Source of the DNA: Lachnospira multipara ATCC 19207
Lineage (GTDB): Bacteria; Bacillota; Clostridia; Lachnospirales; Lachnospiraceae
Length of the DNA stretch: 64,000 bases
Direction: 5' to 3'
NCBI RefSeq assembly: GCF_000424105.1
Contig: NZ_AUJG01000001.1
Coordinates: forward strand, 310,001 to 374,000
Of the stretch, positions 43,066-52,300 are shown one piece after another (the stretch's first letter is position 1; the number at the start of each line of letters is the position of its first letter). The notes below the pieces were generated by a model, which was not told where the DNA came from, did no database searches, and saw only the letters and a list, made by a program, of their open reading frames with translations. The translations under genes were made by a program, and so were the position numbers.

Positions 43066-44667
43066 ATGGCTGATAAGAAGTTAATTGAAGAGATTAATAA
43101 AAGAAGAACCTTTGCGATTATCTCCCATCCTGATGCTGGTAAGACAACTCTTACAGAGAAGTTCTTGCTTTACGGAGGAGCTATTAATCTTGCAGGTTCA
43201 GTAAAGGGTAAGAAAACTGCTAAACATGCAGTTTCTGACTGGATGGAAATTGAAAAGGAAAGAGGTATTTCAGTTACATCTTCTGTTTTGCAGTTTAATT
43301 ATGATGGTTTCTGCGTAAATATCCTTGATACTCCTGGACATGAGGATTTCTCAGAGGATACATATCGTACACTTATGGCAGCAGATTCTGCGGTCATGGT
43401 TATTGATGCATCAAAGGGTGTTGAAAAGCAGACAATTAAGCTTTTCAAGGTTTGTGTTATGAGACATATTCCTATTTTTACTTTTATTAACAAGATGGAT
43501 AGAGAAGCTAAAGATCCATATGAATTATTAGATGATATTGAAAATGTACTTGGAATCTCTACATGTCCTATTAACTGGCCAATTGGTTGCGGTAAGGAAT
43601 TTAGAGGTGTATATAGCCGTAAGGAAAGAGAAGTTTCACTTTTTAAGGCTGCTATGAATGGTCAAAAGGAAGTTGAAACAGAAGTGGTTTCTATTGATGA
43701 TCCAGCTCTTCTTGGCGAAATTGGTGATACTTTTAAGGAAAAGCTTGATGAAGATATTGAACTTTTAGATGGCGCAAGTGCTGAATTTGACATAAAAGAG
43801 GTACAGGCAGGTAACTTAACTCCTGTATTCTTTGGTTCAGCCCTTACAAACTTTGGTGTTCAGACATTCCTTGAACATTTCCTTGATATGACAACACCAC
43901 CACTTGCAAGACATTCTTCAGAAGGTGATATTGACCCTGTTGAAGAAGACTTCTCTGCCTTTGTATTTAAGATTCAGGCTAATATGAATAAGGCTCATAG
44001 AGATAGAATTGCCTTTATGAGAATTTGTTCTGGTAAGTATGAAGCAGGTATGGAAGCTAATCATGTTCAGGGTGGTAAGAAGATTCGTCTTTCACAGTCT
44101 ACTCAGATGATGGCTTCAGAACGTCATATTGTAGAAGAGGCTTATGCCGGAGATATTATTGGTGTATTTGATCCAGGTATTTTCTCAATCGGTGATACAA
44201 TTTGTAAATCTAATAAGAAGTTTGCATATGATGGTATTCCTACATTTGCTCCAGAACATTTTGCTAGAGTAAGACAGATGGATACTATGAAGAGAAAGCA
44301 GTTTATCAAGGGTATTAATCAGATTGCCCAGGAAGGTGCAATTCAGATTTTTCAGGAATATAACACTGGTATGGAAGAAATTATCGTTGGTGTAGTTGGT
44401 GTACTTCAGTTTGAAGTTCTTGAATACAGACTTAAGAATGAATATAACGTAGATATTAAGCTTGAGCCACTTCCATATGAATATATTAGATGGATTGAAA
44501 ACCCAGAAGAAATCAATGTAGATAGAATCGTTGGTACATCTGATATGAAGAAGATTAAGGACTTAAAGGGCAACCCATTACTTGTATTTGCTAATAGCTG
44601 GTCTGTTAATATGGTTCTTGAACGTAATGAAGGCCTTAAGTTATCTGAATTTGGAAAGAATAATTAG
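43066..44667 (+). CDS. prfC: Peptide chain release factor 3
   Basis: Translational GTPase that recycles RF1/RF2. 533 aa, with G1 HPDAGKTTLTEK (residues ~21-32), switch segment 'ERGISVTSSVLQF', G3 DTPGHEDF, G4 NKMD and the RF3-type C-terminal domain ending 'WSVNMVLERNEGLKL'. AAAGGAAA precedes the ATG. The family assignment is firm because EF-G-type domain IV is absent. Confidence 0.95.
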   Translation: MADKKLIEEINKRRTFAIISHPDAGKTTLTEKFLLYGGAINLAGSVKGKKTAKHAVSDWMEIEKERGISVTSSVLQFNYDGFCVNILDTPGHEDFSEDTYRTLMAADSAVMVIDASKGVEKQTIKLFKVCVMRHIPIFTFINKMDREAKDPYELLDDIENVLGISTCPINWPIGCGKEFRGVYSRKEREVSLFKAAMNGQKEVETEVVSIDDPALLGEIGDTFKEKLDEDIELLDGASAEFDIKEVQAGNLTPVFFGSALTNFGVQTFLEHFLDMTTPPLARHSSEGDIDPVEEDFSAFVFKIQANMNKAHRDRIAFMRICSGKYEAGMEANHVQGGKKIRLSQSTQMMASERHIVEEAYAGDIIGVFDPGIFSIGDTICKSNKKFAYDGIPTFAPEHFARVRQMDTMKRKQFIKGINQIAQEGAIQIFQEYNTGMEEIIVGVVGVLQFEVLEYRLKNEYNVDIKLEPLPYEYIRWIENPEEINVDRIVGTSDMKKIKDLKGNPLLVFANSWSVNMVLERNEGLKLSEFGKNN

Positions 44668-44723
44668 TTTGGTGCCAAGTCTTGTGAGTTAGACTTTGAT
44701 TAATGTGTGGCTAGGAGAGAATA

Positions 44724-45734
44724 ATGAGCGAGAATAATAGACTAGTAAGCGTAGTTGTACCAATTTACAATGGCGCTAGCTACATAGATAAATGCGTAAC
44801 TAACCTTCTTAATCAAACATATAAGAATCTAGAAATTATAATGATTAATGATGGAAGTAGTGACAATAGTTTAGAGCTTTTAAAGGGATATTGTGCGAAA
44901 TATCCAAACATCAATGTGATCACTAAAGACAATTCGGGAGTGAGTTCTACAAGAAACCTTGGCATTAAGATGGCCAAGGGTGACTATATTTATTTTTATG
45001 ATGTGGATGATGATATTGAACCAACAACCATTGCAGACAACATGGCCCTCATTGGCGACAAGGACGTGGACATTCTCTACTTTGGTTTCTGGTATCACAT
45101 CCTATCTGAGAATAGAATAAAAGAGACCAATATTAAATCGGCTTTTGAAGGAAATGGACATGAATTCTTTAATAATGCCTTTACCGATTTAATGCAAAAC
45201 GAGGTCTTAAATTCACCATGGAACAAACTTTATAACAGGAATTTCCTCATCTGGAATAAGATTAATTTTGATGAAAATTTATCTATATATGAGGACATCC
45301 TCTTTAACATAAAGGCTCTCGATAGAGCGAATTACCTTATGGTAAATCCAAGGCCATACTATCATTATATGATTCAGGCTTCAGGAACAGCCCTAACTAG
45401 ATTTCATGAGAACAACTATGAATCGGTAAAGAAGATTCACATGGCTGGCATCAACTATGCCAAGCACTACAAGGACAATGCAGAGGTCATTGCCCACTAT
45501 GACAACATGTTTATCGACCAAACCGCTTCGTTTTTAAAACAGCTTGTGAATAAAAAGGACATTGATAATGCAAGCAGAGACAAACTCATGGAAGAAATAA
45601 TCGATGATGATTATTTCATTGCAATAATCAATTCCGTTGAAAATCTAAATAAAAGAAAGGTCTTTTTAAAGACCTTCAGTAACCACCACATGAAAGGGCT
45701 TTTAAAGCTGATGTATAAGGTTACGAATAAATAG
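44724..45734 (+). CDS. Family 2 glycosyltransferase
   Basis: 336 aa GT-A fold: 'VSVVVPIYNGASYIDKCV', 'MINDGSSDNSLELL', 'RNLGIKMAKGDYIYFYDVDDD' (the DxD metal/nucleotide site), and an ED pair in 'LSIYEDILFNIKA'. No membrane helices. GT2 enzymes of this type add sugars to wall or capsule polymers. Donor and acceptor unknown. Isolated between terminators. Confidence 0.88.
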   Translation: MSENNRLVSVVVPIYNGASYIDKCVTNLLNQTYKNLEIIMINDGSSDNSLELLKGYCAKYPNINVITKDNSGVSSTRNLGIKMAKGDYIYFYDVDDDIEPTTIADNMALIGDKDVDILYFGFWYHILSENRIKETNIKSAFEGNGHEFFNNAFTDLMQNEVLNSPWNKLYNRNFLIWNKINFDENLSIYEDILFNIKALDRANYLMVNPRPYYHYMIQASGTALTRFHENNYESVKKIHMAGINYAKHYKDNAEVIAHYDNMFIDQTASFLKQLVNKKDIDNASRDKLMEEIIDDDYFIAIINSVENLNKRKVFLKTFSNHHMKGLLKLMYKVTNK

Positions 45735-45760
45735 GAAAAGAAGGCGAAAGCCTTCTTTTT
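45735..45760 (+). terminator. Terminator after the glycosyltransferase
   Basis: AGAAGGC-GAAA-GCCTTCT, then TTTTCTTGTTTT. Confidence 0.9.
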
Positions 45761-45796
45761 CTTGTTTTGTGGCGCCAAGTGGCGGGGCGCTAGCTG

Positions 45797-45872
45797 GGGC
45801 GGGGTATTCACAGTACTTTTTCTTGTGCCTAAATTTCTAGCCGGTTGAGAAAAAGTCACACTATGCCCGCCC
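45797..45872. repeat. GC-rich foldback element
   Basis: GGGGCGGGGTATTCACAG-TACTTTTTCT folds back on AGAAAAAGTCACACTAT-GCCCGCCC. It is preceded by GGCGCC..GGCGGGGCGC (45772-45790). Far richer in GC than the surrounding genome; no ORF. Confidence 0.55.
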
Positions 45873-46034
45873 GTTCTCCACCTAAATCCCACAATTTCTC
45901 CATATTCCCCCTTTTCATTTCAAAAATCTTATGTTATTATGAATTTAGAATATATGCGAATAATTTAATATTAAACGAAAACAAGCTTAACACGTACAGT
46001 TAGGGGACATTAGAAAGATACGTAGGTGGAGAAT

Positions 46035-48110
46035 ATGGAGAAGAAGAGTTTTCAAGCTAAATCGTTAGTAGGATTGGTGATGGCTACTATTTATTTGTCA
46101 TGTGTGCTATTATCTTGTCTTACTTTTTTTGATGTAGCGAACGCAAAAACAAAGGCCTATGGTGCAAATTCTGTTATTGCCTATGGCCATGTTACCGATG
46201 GAGTAACAAATCTAAGGTTTAGATCATCTATGGATACTAGTAATACAAGCAATGTTATTACTAAAGTCAATGGTGGTAAAACCATGGATATTTATGGAAC
46301 AGAGTCAGATTCAAGCAACTATGAATGGTTATATGTTGCTATGAATATCAATAATTCATACACATATGGATATATTGCTGCAGAGTATGTAACAATCGAT
46401 TCCTATGTGGAGAATTCTACTCAAACTACTGATGAAAGTTTCGAAGATTATCTAACACGTCAAGGATTTCCAGAAAGTTACAAATCCGCATTAAGACAAT
46501 TACATGCAAAATATCCTAATTGGGTATTTATTGCAGACAAGACAGGTGTTGATTGGAATACACTTCTTGCCAATGAAAATGTAAAGGGAAGAAGTTTGAT
46601 TTATTCTTCAGCAGCAAGTTCTTGGAAGTCAACGGCAGAAGGTTGTTATGACTGGAATACTGGTACATATGTGGAACTTGATAGTGGCGGATGGGTTCAG
46701 GCCTCACCTGACCTTGTGGCATATGCCCTAGATCCTAGAAATTTCTTAACAAGTAGTTACATTTTCATGTTTGAGAAATTATCATACAATTCAGTTTTAC
46801 AAACCTCGTCAGGTTTATCAAGCATTATATCAGGAACCTTCATGGAAAATTCAAGTCATGATTTATCCTTTGAAGGAGTTTCTTATAATTATAATGACGC
46901 CCTATTTTTAGCGGCAAGAAGATCAGGTGTAAGCCCATATCATTTAGCTTCTAGAATAATTCAGGAACAGGGAACACAAGGAACTGGTTCAAGTATTTCT
47001 GGAAACGTTAGCGGATATGGTGGACTATACAATTACTATAATCAAGGCGCTTATAAGACAAGTAGCGCAAGTGCAGTGGTTAACGGACTTATTTATGCTA
47101 ATAGATCAGATTCAGCAAGTCTTAGACCTTGGAACTCAAGAATGAAATCAATTGTTGGTGGAGCCATTATACTTGGCAAAAATTATATCAATAAGGGACA
47201 GGATACTATTTACTATGAAAAATTTGATGTAACTAATTTCTATCATCAGTATATGACAAATATTCTTGGAGCTAGGTCTGAAGCAGTAACTGCTAGCAAG
47301 GCATATACAGAGACTATGAAGCAGAATACTAGCCTAGTTTTTGAGATTCCTGTTTATGAAAATATGCCTGAGTCAATCTGTGATTGTCCAGTTGGTAGCG
47401 GTAGCGTAAATAACAAGTTAAGCTCCCTTTCAGTTTCAGGTCAGAGCCTAACACCAAGCTTTAATAAGGACACTACAAGCTATTCTGTAATCGTGCCAAA
47501 CAACGTAGCAAGCGTTGATATTAGTGCACAGGCCATAGATTCAGGAGCAGCAGTAAGTGGAACAGGCACAGTTAGTCTATCTGAAGGAGAGAACAATTTT
47601 ACAATAAATGTAAGGGCTCAAAACGGAAGTGTAAGGTCTTATTACATAAAGATTGTAAGAGAATCTAGTCAAAGCTCAGGAAGCATCGGAGATACAAGTT
47701 ATAATACGAGCCTATCCATAAGTAATAGTCGAGTATCGGGAATAGGCATTGGCTCTGATGTTGGAAGTGTGTTAGAAAATGTATCTATAACCGGCGGTTA
47801 TGGAAAAATTTGTGATAAAAATGGCAACGAGAAGACGGGTAGAGTTGCCACTGGGGACAAATTAAACATTTACGATAACAACGGAAATATCAAGACTTCA
47901 CTTTGCGTTGTAATTTATGGAGATATTAACGGTGATGGAGTTGTTGATTTGCTTGATATAGTAAGGCTTAAGAAGTACATAGTAGGCAGCATTAGTTTAG
48001 ACAGTGAGTACTTAGAGGCCGCAGATGCTAATAGAAATGGAAGCTCAGATATATTAGATATTGTTGCTATTAAGAAACACATTACTGGTAGCAAGTATAT
48101 CGTAGAGTAG
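46035..48110 (+). CDS. Dockerin-bearing glucosaminidase (cell-wall hydrolase)
   Basis: The ATG at 46035, five bases after AGGTGG, is preferred to GTG at 46026. Signal peptide to about residue 37 (VANA). Residues ~45-125 form an SH3b-like domain ('VTNLRFRSSMDTSN'). A beta-N-acetylglucosaminidase domain spans ~140-430, with the catalytic-type Glu in 'ASRIIQEQGTQG'. A cadherin-like beta-sandwich (~460-545, 'LSSLSVSGQSLTPSF') follows. The type I dockerin (~625-690) has two Ca-binding loops, 'DINGDGVVDLLD' and 'DANRNGSSDILD'. It cleaves peptidoglycan; the dockerin should bind the cohesin of the next gene, 50 bases downstream. Confidence 0.88.
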   Translation: MEKKSFQAKSLVGLVMATIYLSCVLLSCLTFFDVANAKTKAYGANSVIAYGHVTDGVTNLRFRSSMDTSNTSNVITKVNGGKTMDIYGTESDSSNYEWLYVAMNINNSYTYGYIAAEYVTIDSYVENSTQTTDESFEDYLTRQGFPESYKSALRQLHAKYPNWVFIADKTGVDWNTLLANENVKGRSLIYSSAASSWKSTAEGCYDWNTGTYVELDSGGWVQASPDLVAYALDPRNFLTSSYIFMFEKLSYNSVLQTSSGLSSIISGTFMENSSHDLSFEGVSYNYNDALFLAARRSGVSPYHLASRIIQEQGTQGTGSSISGNVSGYGGLYNYYNQGAYKTSSASAVVNGLIYANRSDSASLRPWNSRMKSIVGGAIILGKNYINKGQDTIYYEKFDVTNFYHQYMTNILGARSEAVTASKAYTETMKQNTSLVFEIPVYENMPESICDCPVGSGSVNNKLSSLSVSGQSLTPSFNKDTTSYSVIVPNNVASVDISAQAIDSGAAVSGTGTVSLSEGENNFTINVRAQNGSVRSYYIKIVRESSQSSGSIGDTSYNTSLSISNSRVSGIGIGSDVGSVLENVSITGGYGKICDKNGNEKTGRVATGDKLNIYDNNGNIKTSLCVVIYGDINGDGVVDLLDIVRLKKYIVGSISLDSEYLEAADANRNGSSDILDIVAIKKHITGSKYIVE

Positions 48111-48159
48111 CTTCTGCACAATGCAAAACTAGAGGGCTTAAAAAAGAGGGGAGAATAAA

Positions 48160-49332
48160 ATGAGAAAGAGAAAAGGACATACTAGATTATTAAGCACAAT
48201 AATTGCTTTTTTACTTGTCTTTGTAAGTATATTTGCTGGGCAGAATTTAAAGGATATTAAGGCAGCGCAAACTGCCAACATATCCATTAGTTCAGCCTCA
48301 GCCACAGTAGGGGAGAGCGTAACTGTGACATTGACCATCAGTGCAAGTTCTGAGGTTTATGCCACACAGCTCTATCTTTCCTACGACACAAACATTTTGC
48401 AATATGTTTCAGGCTCCGCAGATACTAGCGGCGCTGGAACTCTTGGCTTAGTTAATACAGACACTTTCACAAGCAAGAGCTTTAACTTCACCTTTAAGAT
48501 TGTGGGAGTTGGAATTTCAAGCGTGTCAGTTACTGGAAATACAAGACTTATTGATGGCAACGAAGAGGATATGACAGTTTCAAGCTCAAAGGGCAGTGTT
48601 ACAGGAAAGGCCGCAGCTAATTATTCATCAGATAACACACTAAAATCTTTAAAGATTAGCCCTGGCGTACTTTCGCCTGCATTTTCATCATCCACAACTT
48701 ATTACACCACTAGCGTGGATGCAGATGTGGAAACTTTAGTGGTTAATGCTGTTGCAAATGATGCAAATGCCACAGTTTCAGTAAAATACGCAAACCTAGA
48801 CATGGGCGCTAATGAGACCTATGTAGTAGTTACAGCGCAAAACGGTGACACAAAGACTTACACAATTGCAACTACAAGAGGGGATGCAACGGAAACTGAA
48901 AGCACAGCTGAGGAGGAAAGCCAGTCAGAGACCGAGGAAATTGTTGAAGGGGAAGTGTCAATTGACGGCACAATTCAGCTCTATGATGCAAACTCCTTTG
49001 TGGCAAGCGATGCAGTGAATCTTTCAAAGGCAGAGGCTAAGGGCATGGTTTCAAAGGTTTATAAGTGGTATTTTTATCTAACACTCTTTTGCCTAGCAGT
49101 GGTGCTACTTGCAGCAATAATTATCATAAGCATTCAAAGCGTGAGATTATCAAAGCTTGGTGCTAATAAAGATGAATCTGAAGAAGCAGCCGAGTCTAGT
49201 GAAATGGCCGAGTCTAGTGAAGTGGACGAACCTAGTGAAGTGGACGAACCTAGTGAAGTGGACGAACCTAGTGAAGAAGATGAGCCTAGTGAAGAAATCG
49301 AATTAACAGAAATCGACAAAGATGAAAAATAA
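48160..49332 (+). CDS. Membrane-anchored cohesin protein
   Basis: Start follows GAGGGGAG. Signal peptide to about residue 32, then a cohesin domain (~35-150: 'ISISSASATVGESVTVTLTI', 'YATQLYLSYDTNILQYVSG'). A cadherin-like domain (~160-245, 'LKSLKISPGVLSPAF') matches the one in the preceding protein. A Glu-rich linker, a membrane helix (~303-327, YFYLTLFCLAVVLLAA) and an acidic cytoplasmic tail with repeated 'SEVDEP' follow. The cohesin faces outward, so the protein can hold dockerin-tagged enzymes at the membrane. Adjacent to a dockerin glucosaminidase; the two form a probable pair. Confidence 0.82.
   Translation: MRKRKGHTRLLSTIIAFLLVFVSIFAGQNLKDIKAAQTANISISSASATVGESVTVTLTISASSEVYATQLYLSYDTNILQYVSGSADTSGAGTLGLVNTDTFTSKSFNFTFKIVGVGISSVSVTGNTRLIDGNEEDMTVSSSKGSVTGKAAANYSSDNTLKSLKISPGVLSPAFSSSTTYYTTSVDADVETLVVNAVANDANATVSVKYANLDMGANETYVVVTAQNGDTKTYTIATTRGDATETESTAEEESQSETEEIVEGEVSIDGTIQLYDANSFVASDAVNLSKAEAKGMVSKVYKWYFYLTLFCLAVVLLAAIIIISIQSVRLSKLGANKDESEEAAESSEMAESSEVDEPSEVDEPSEVDEPSEEDEPSEEIELTEIDKDEK
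49190..49300 (+). repeat. 18-bp tandem repeat coding SEVDEP
   Basis: Exact copies of GAAGTGGACGAACCTAGT follow one another near 49218-49271, flanked by diverged units. It lengthens the acidic cytoplasmic tail of the cohesin protein and is prone to slippage. Confidence 0.85.
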
Positions 49333-49386
49333 AAAAGTTTCCATCAAAGCCGCATAAATACTGAATTAATTTTATAAAAAAATAAA

Positions 49387-49421
49387 AGGAAACTGTTTTT
49401 ATAAAAGCAGTTTCTTTTTTA
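49387..49421 (+). terminator. Terminator after the cohesin gene
   Basis: GGAAACTG pairs with CAGTTTC around an AT-rich loop, then TTTTTT. Confidence 0.85.
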
Positions 49422-49515
49422 TTTAAAATCATTTATAATCAGCTTAGGGACAAGGGTAGACAATAATTTGAGGCATGTAAAGCGGACATTCGGAATCCGC
49501 TTCGCTACTTCCTCA

Positions 49516-49638
49516 TGAACGCAGTGGCACTTTGTGCCACTTGTCAGAAGGGGCTATAACCCCTTCTGACACTAGTAAGCTTTATCCCCCGCTTAAAGCT
49601 TACGCTTTTGAAGCGTGGGATTGCTTACACTGCGTTCA
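49516..49638 (+). ncRNA. Four-stem structured element (candidate RNA or MITE)
   Basis: Closing stem TGAACGCAGTG/CACTGCGTTCA (49516 and 49628) surrounds three hairpins: GTGGCAC-TTT-GTGCCAC (49524-49540), GTCAGAAGGGG-CTATAA-CCCCTTCTGAC (49543-49570), and a long arm (49575-49628) built from GTAAGC/GCTTAC, ATCCC/GGGAT, CGCTT/AAGCG and AAAGC/GCTTT. Nearly every base is paired. A further hairpin AAGCGGA/TCCGCTT lies at 49480-49502. No ORF. It ends 30 bases before the GH2 gene, so it could be a leader; an interspersed repeat is the alternative. Confidence 0.5.
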
Positions 49639-49668
49639 AGATATGTTTTGTCTTAATGGAGGTTTTAT

Positions 49669-52197
49669 ATGGGTTTAGAAAATATTACAAAGAAAATACC
49701 GCTTAATAATGACTGGCAATTTACTAAAAATTACAGTGATGAGCTTTTAGATAGGGACTGTAATCTAGAATTAGAGACAGTTAGAATTCCACATACAGTA
49801 GTAGAGACTCCTTTTAATTATTTTGATGAGTCGGTTTATCAGATGCTTAGTGGTTACCGTAAGGTTTTTAGAGCTAAGAAGGAATGGAAGGATAGAAGAG
49901 TTAGCCTTAATTTTGCTGGGGCAGGACATAGAGCAAGCGTCTATTTAAACGGTAAATTAATCGGTGAGAACAATTGCGGCTACACTGCATTTTCCTATGA
50001 CATAACAGATTATCTTGATTATGAGAAGGACAATATCTTAGTTGTAAAACTGGATTCAAGGGAGAGCTTAAACATCCCGCCTTTTGGCTATGTTATTGAC
50101 TACATGACTTACGGCGGAATTTATAGAGAGGTCTATCTTGAAGTGACAGACAAGCTCTATATTGAGGATGTTTATTTAAAGCCAGAGATTGTGGGTGAGA
50201 TTGAATTTTTAACGGAAGCCCTTAAACAACAAGAAAAGTTTAAGGCTAGCAAAGCCAAGGCAAGACTAGGTTTTGAGACAGTTATAAAGAATACAAGTAA
50301 GACAAATGATGTCTCTTTTTTACATAGCACAATTCTTAGATATGAGATCTTTGATGGGGAGATGCTTTTGAATAAAAAGGACATGAGCCTTTTAGAAACA
50401 CTTGATGGCGCTTTCCTTATGGATGCTAAAAAAGAGGGTGCAAGCCTAAAGGAATCTCTTGAACTAGACAATATCAATGTCTGGGATGTGACAAATCCTA
50501 AGCTTTATAAGGTTAGAGTTAGCCTCCTTGATAAGGACTATGTGCGAGATTTTAAAGAGTATAAGATTGGCTTTAAGAAGGCAGAATTTAGAGATACAGG
50601 CTTTTATCTTAATGGCAGAAAGTTAAGAATTAGAGGCCTTAACAGACATCAAAGCTACCCATACGTGGGCTATGCCATGCCAGATAGCATGCAAAGACTT
50701 GATGCCAAGATTTTAAGAAAAGAGCTTGGAGTTAACACAGTTCGTACATCTCATTATCCTCAGTCAAAGGCCTTTATTGAGCAGTGTGACGAGCTAGGAC
50801 TTCTTGTATTTACTGAGATTCCAGGTTGGCAGCACATTGGAGATGAAGACTGGAAGGCTCAGGCAGTGGAAAATGTAAGAAACATGGTGCTTCAGTATCG
50901 AAATTATACTTCCATCATTCTTTGGGGCGTGCGAATTAATGAATCTGTGGATGATGACGAGCTTTATACAAAGACTAATAAGCTAGCAAGAGAGCTGGAT
51001 TCTACAAGAGCAACTGCAGGTGTTAGATATTTAAAGAAGAGTTCTTTCCTTGAGGATGTTTACACTTATAACGACTTCCTCCACGATGGCACTAACGACG
51101 GTGTGGATGCCAAGAAGAAGGTGACTTCTGACATGTCAAAGGCCTATATGATTAGTGAGTTTAACGGCCACATGTTTCCAACAAAGTCCTATGACTGCGA
51201 GGAGCATAGACTAGACCATGCCCTTAGACACGCAAAGGTCTTGAATGATTTTTATAAAAATGAAGACATTGCCGGAGCTATTGGCTGGTGTATGTTTGAT
51301 TATAACACTCATAAGGACTTTGGTAGTGGCGATAGAATTTGCTATCACGGAGTTTTAGATATGTTTAGAAATCCAAAGATGGCAGCTTACGTCTATGCTT
51401 CAGTGCAGGGTGTAAATCCTGTGCTTGAGATAAGTTCCTCTTTTGATATTGGTGAGCATCCAGCAGGCATGAGAGGTAACACCTACATTTTCACAAACTG
51501 TGACAGTGTAAAAATGTATAAAAACGACATTTTTATTAAGGAATACACTCACAAGGATTCAGAATATAAGAATTTGAAAAATGGCCCAATCCTTGTAGAT
51601 GACTACATTGGTGATGCTTTCATTACTGGAGAAAATTTATCTAAAAAGCAAAGTGATAGCTTAAAGAAATGCTTTAATTATGTGGCAAGATTTGGTATGA
51701 ATCACATGCCAAAGGAGATTTATCTTGAGGGCATAAAGCTAATTACAATTTATCATCTTAATTATGCTAAGCTTTACGAACTCTATCAGAAGTACGTTGG
51801 CAACTGGGGTGGAGAGTCTACTAAGTTTAGATTTGATGGTTATAAGAATGGTGAGCTTGTAATTTCAAGAACAAAATCTACAGCTACAAAGCTTCACCTT
51901 GAACTAGATGTTTCAAGCACAGAATTAGTGGATGACGAAACTTATGATGTGGCTGAAATTAGAGTGATTGTAAAGGATGAGAATGGCAATCAGGCAGTGT
52001 TCTTTAATGACAATCTTCCAATAACAATTAAGGGAGAAGGTCTTGAAATAATTGGACCTGAAAGTGTAAAGATTCTTGGTGGTATGGGTGGAACTTACCT
52101 AAAGACCACAGGAATTAAGGGAAAGGCAGAAGTTACAATAAATATGCCACATGGTTGGGATAAGGATTCTAAGACGGTAGAATTTAGCATTTCCTAA
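49669..52197 (+). CDS. Glycoside hydrolase family 2 (beta-galactosidase/glucuronidase-like)
   Basis: 842 aa. N-terminal sugar-binding domain ('VYLNGKLIGENNCGYTAFSYDITDYL'-type strand run), an immunoglobulin-like domain, then a TIM barrel (~290-590) with 'IRGLNRHQSYPYVGYAMPD', the acid/base Glu in 'LWGVRINES' and the nucleophile Glu in 'ISEFNGH'. No signal peptide, so it acts inside the cell on imported oligosaccharides. The substrate cannot be fixed; GH2 covers beta-galactosidase, glucuronidase and mannosidase. Start after ATGGAGG. Confidence 0.9.
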   Translation: MGLENITKKIPLNNDWQFTKNYSDELLDRDCNLELETVRIPHTVVETPFNYFDESVYQMLSGYRKVFRAKKEWKDRRVSLNFAGAGHRASVYLNGKLIGENNCGYTAFSYDITDYLDYEKDNILVVKLDSRESLNIPPFGYVIDYMTYGGIYREVYLEVTDKLYIEDVYLKPEIVGEIEFLTEALKQQEKFKASKAKARLGFETVIKNTSKTNDVSFLHSTILRYEIFDGEMLLNKKDMSLLETLDGAFLMDAKKEGASLKESLELDNINVWDVTNPKLYKVRVSLLDKDYVRDFKEYKIGFKKAEFRDTGFYLNGRKLRIRGLNRHQSYPYVGYAMPDSMQRLDAKILRKELGVNTVRTSHYPQSKAFIEQCDELGLLVFTEIPGWQHIGDEDWKAQAVENVRNMVLQYRNYTSIILWGVRINESVDDDELYTKTNKLARELDSTRATAGVRYLKKSSFLEDVYTYNDFLHDGTNDGVDAKKKVTSDMSKAYMISEFNGHMFPTKSYDCEEHRLDHALRHAKVLNDFYKNEDIAGAIGWCMFDYNTHKDFGSGDRICYHGVLDMFRNPKMAAYVYASVQGVNPVLEISSSFDIGEHPAGMRGNTYIFTNCDSVKMYKNDIFIKEYTHKDSEYKNLKNGPILVDDYIGDAFITGENLSKKQSDSLKKCFNYVARFGMNHMPKEIYLEGIKLITIYHLNYAKLYELYQKYVGNWGGESTKFRFDGYKNGELVISRTKSTATKLHLELDVSSTELVDDETYDVAEIRVIVKDENGNQAVFFNDNLPITIKGEGLEIIGPESVKILGGMGGTYLKTTGIKGKAEVTINMPHGWDKDSKTVEFSIS

Positions 52198-52237
52198 TAA
52201 AAATAAACAAAACTACAAAACCCATTAAATATAAAAA

Positions 52238-52280
52238 AGCTACTCTTATTGATTTATCCAATTAAGAGTAGCTTATATTT
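52238..52280. terminator. Bidirectional terminator
   Basis: AGCTACTCTTA pairs with TAAGAGTAGCT. T-rich sequence follows on the plus strand and poly-T on the minus strand (from TATAAAAAAGC), serving the converging GH2 and glycosyltransferase genes. Confidence 0.85.
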
Positions 52281-52300
52281 TTGTAAAAAATTTACCAATC

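Noticed and set aside
49190-49300. Short regular repeats as a CRISPR array
   Set aside because: Units are contiguous, 18 bp, in frame and encode SEVDEP in the cohesin protein's tail; there are no spacers.
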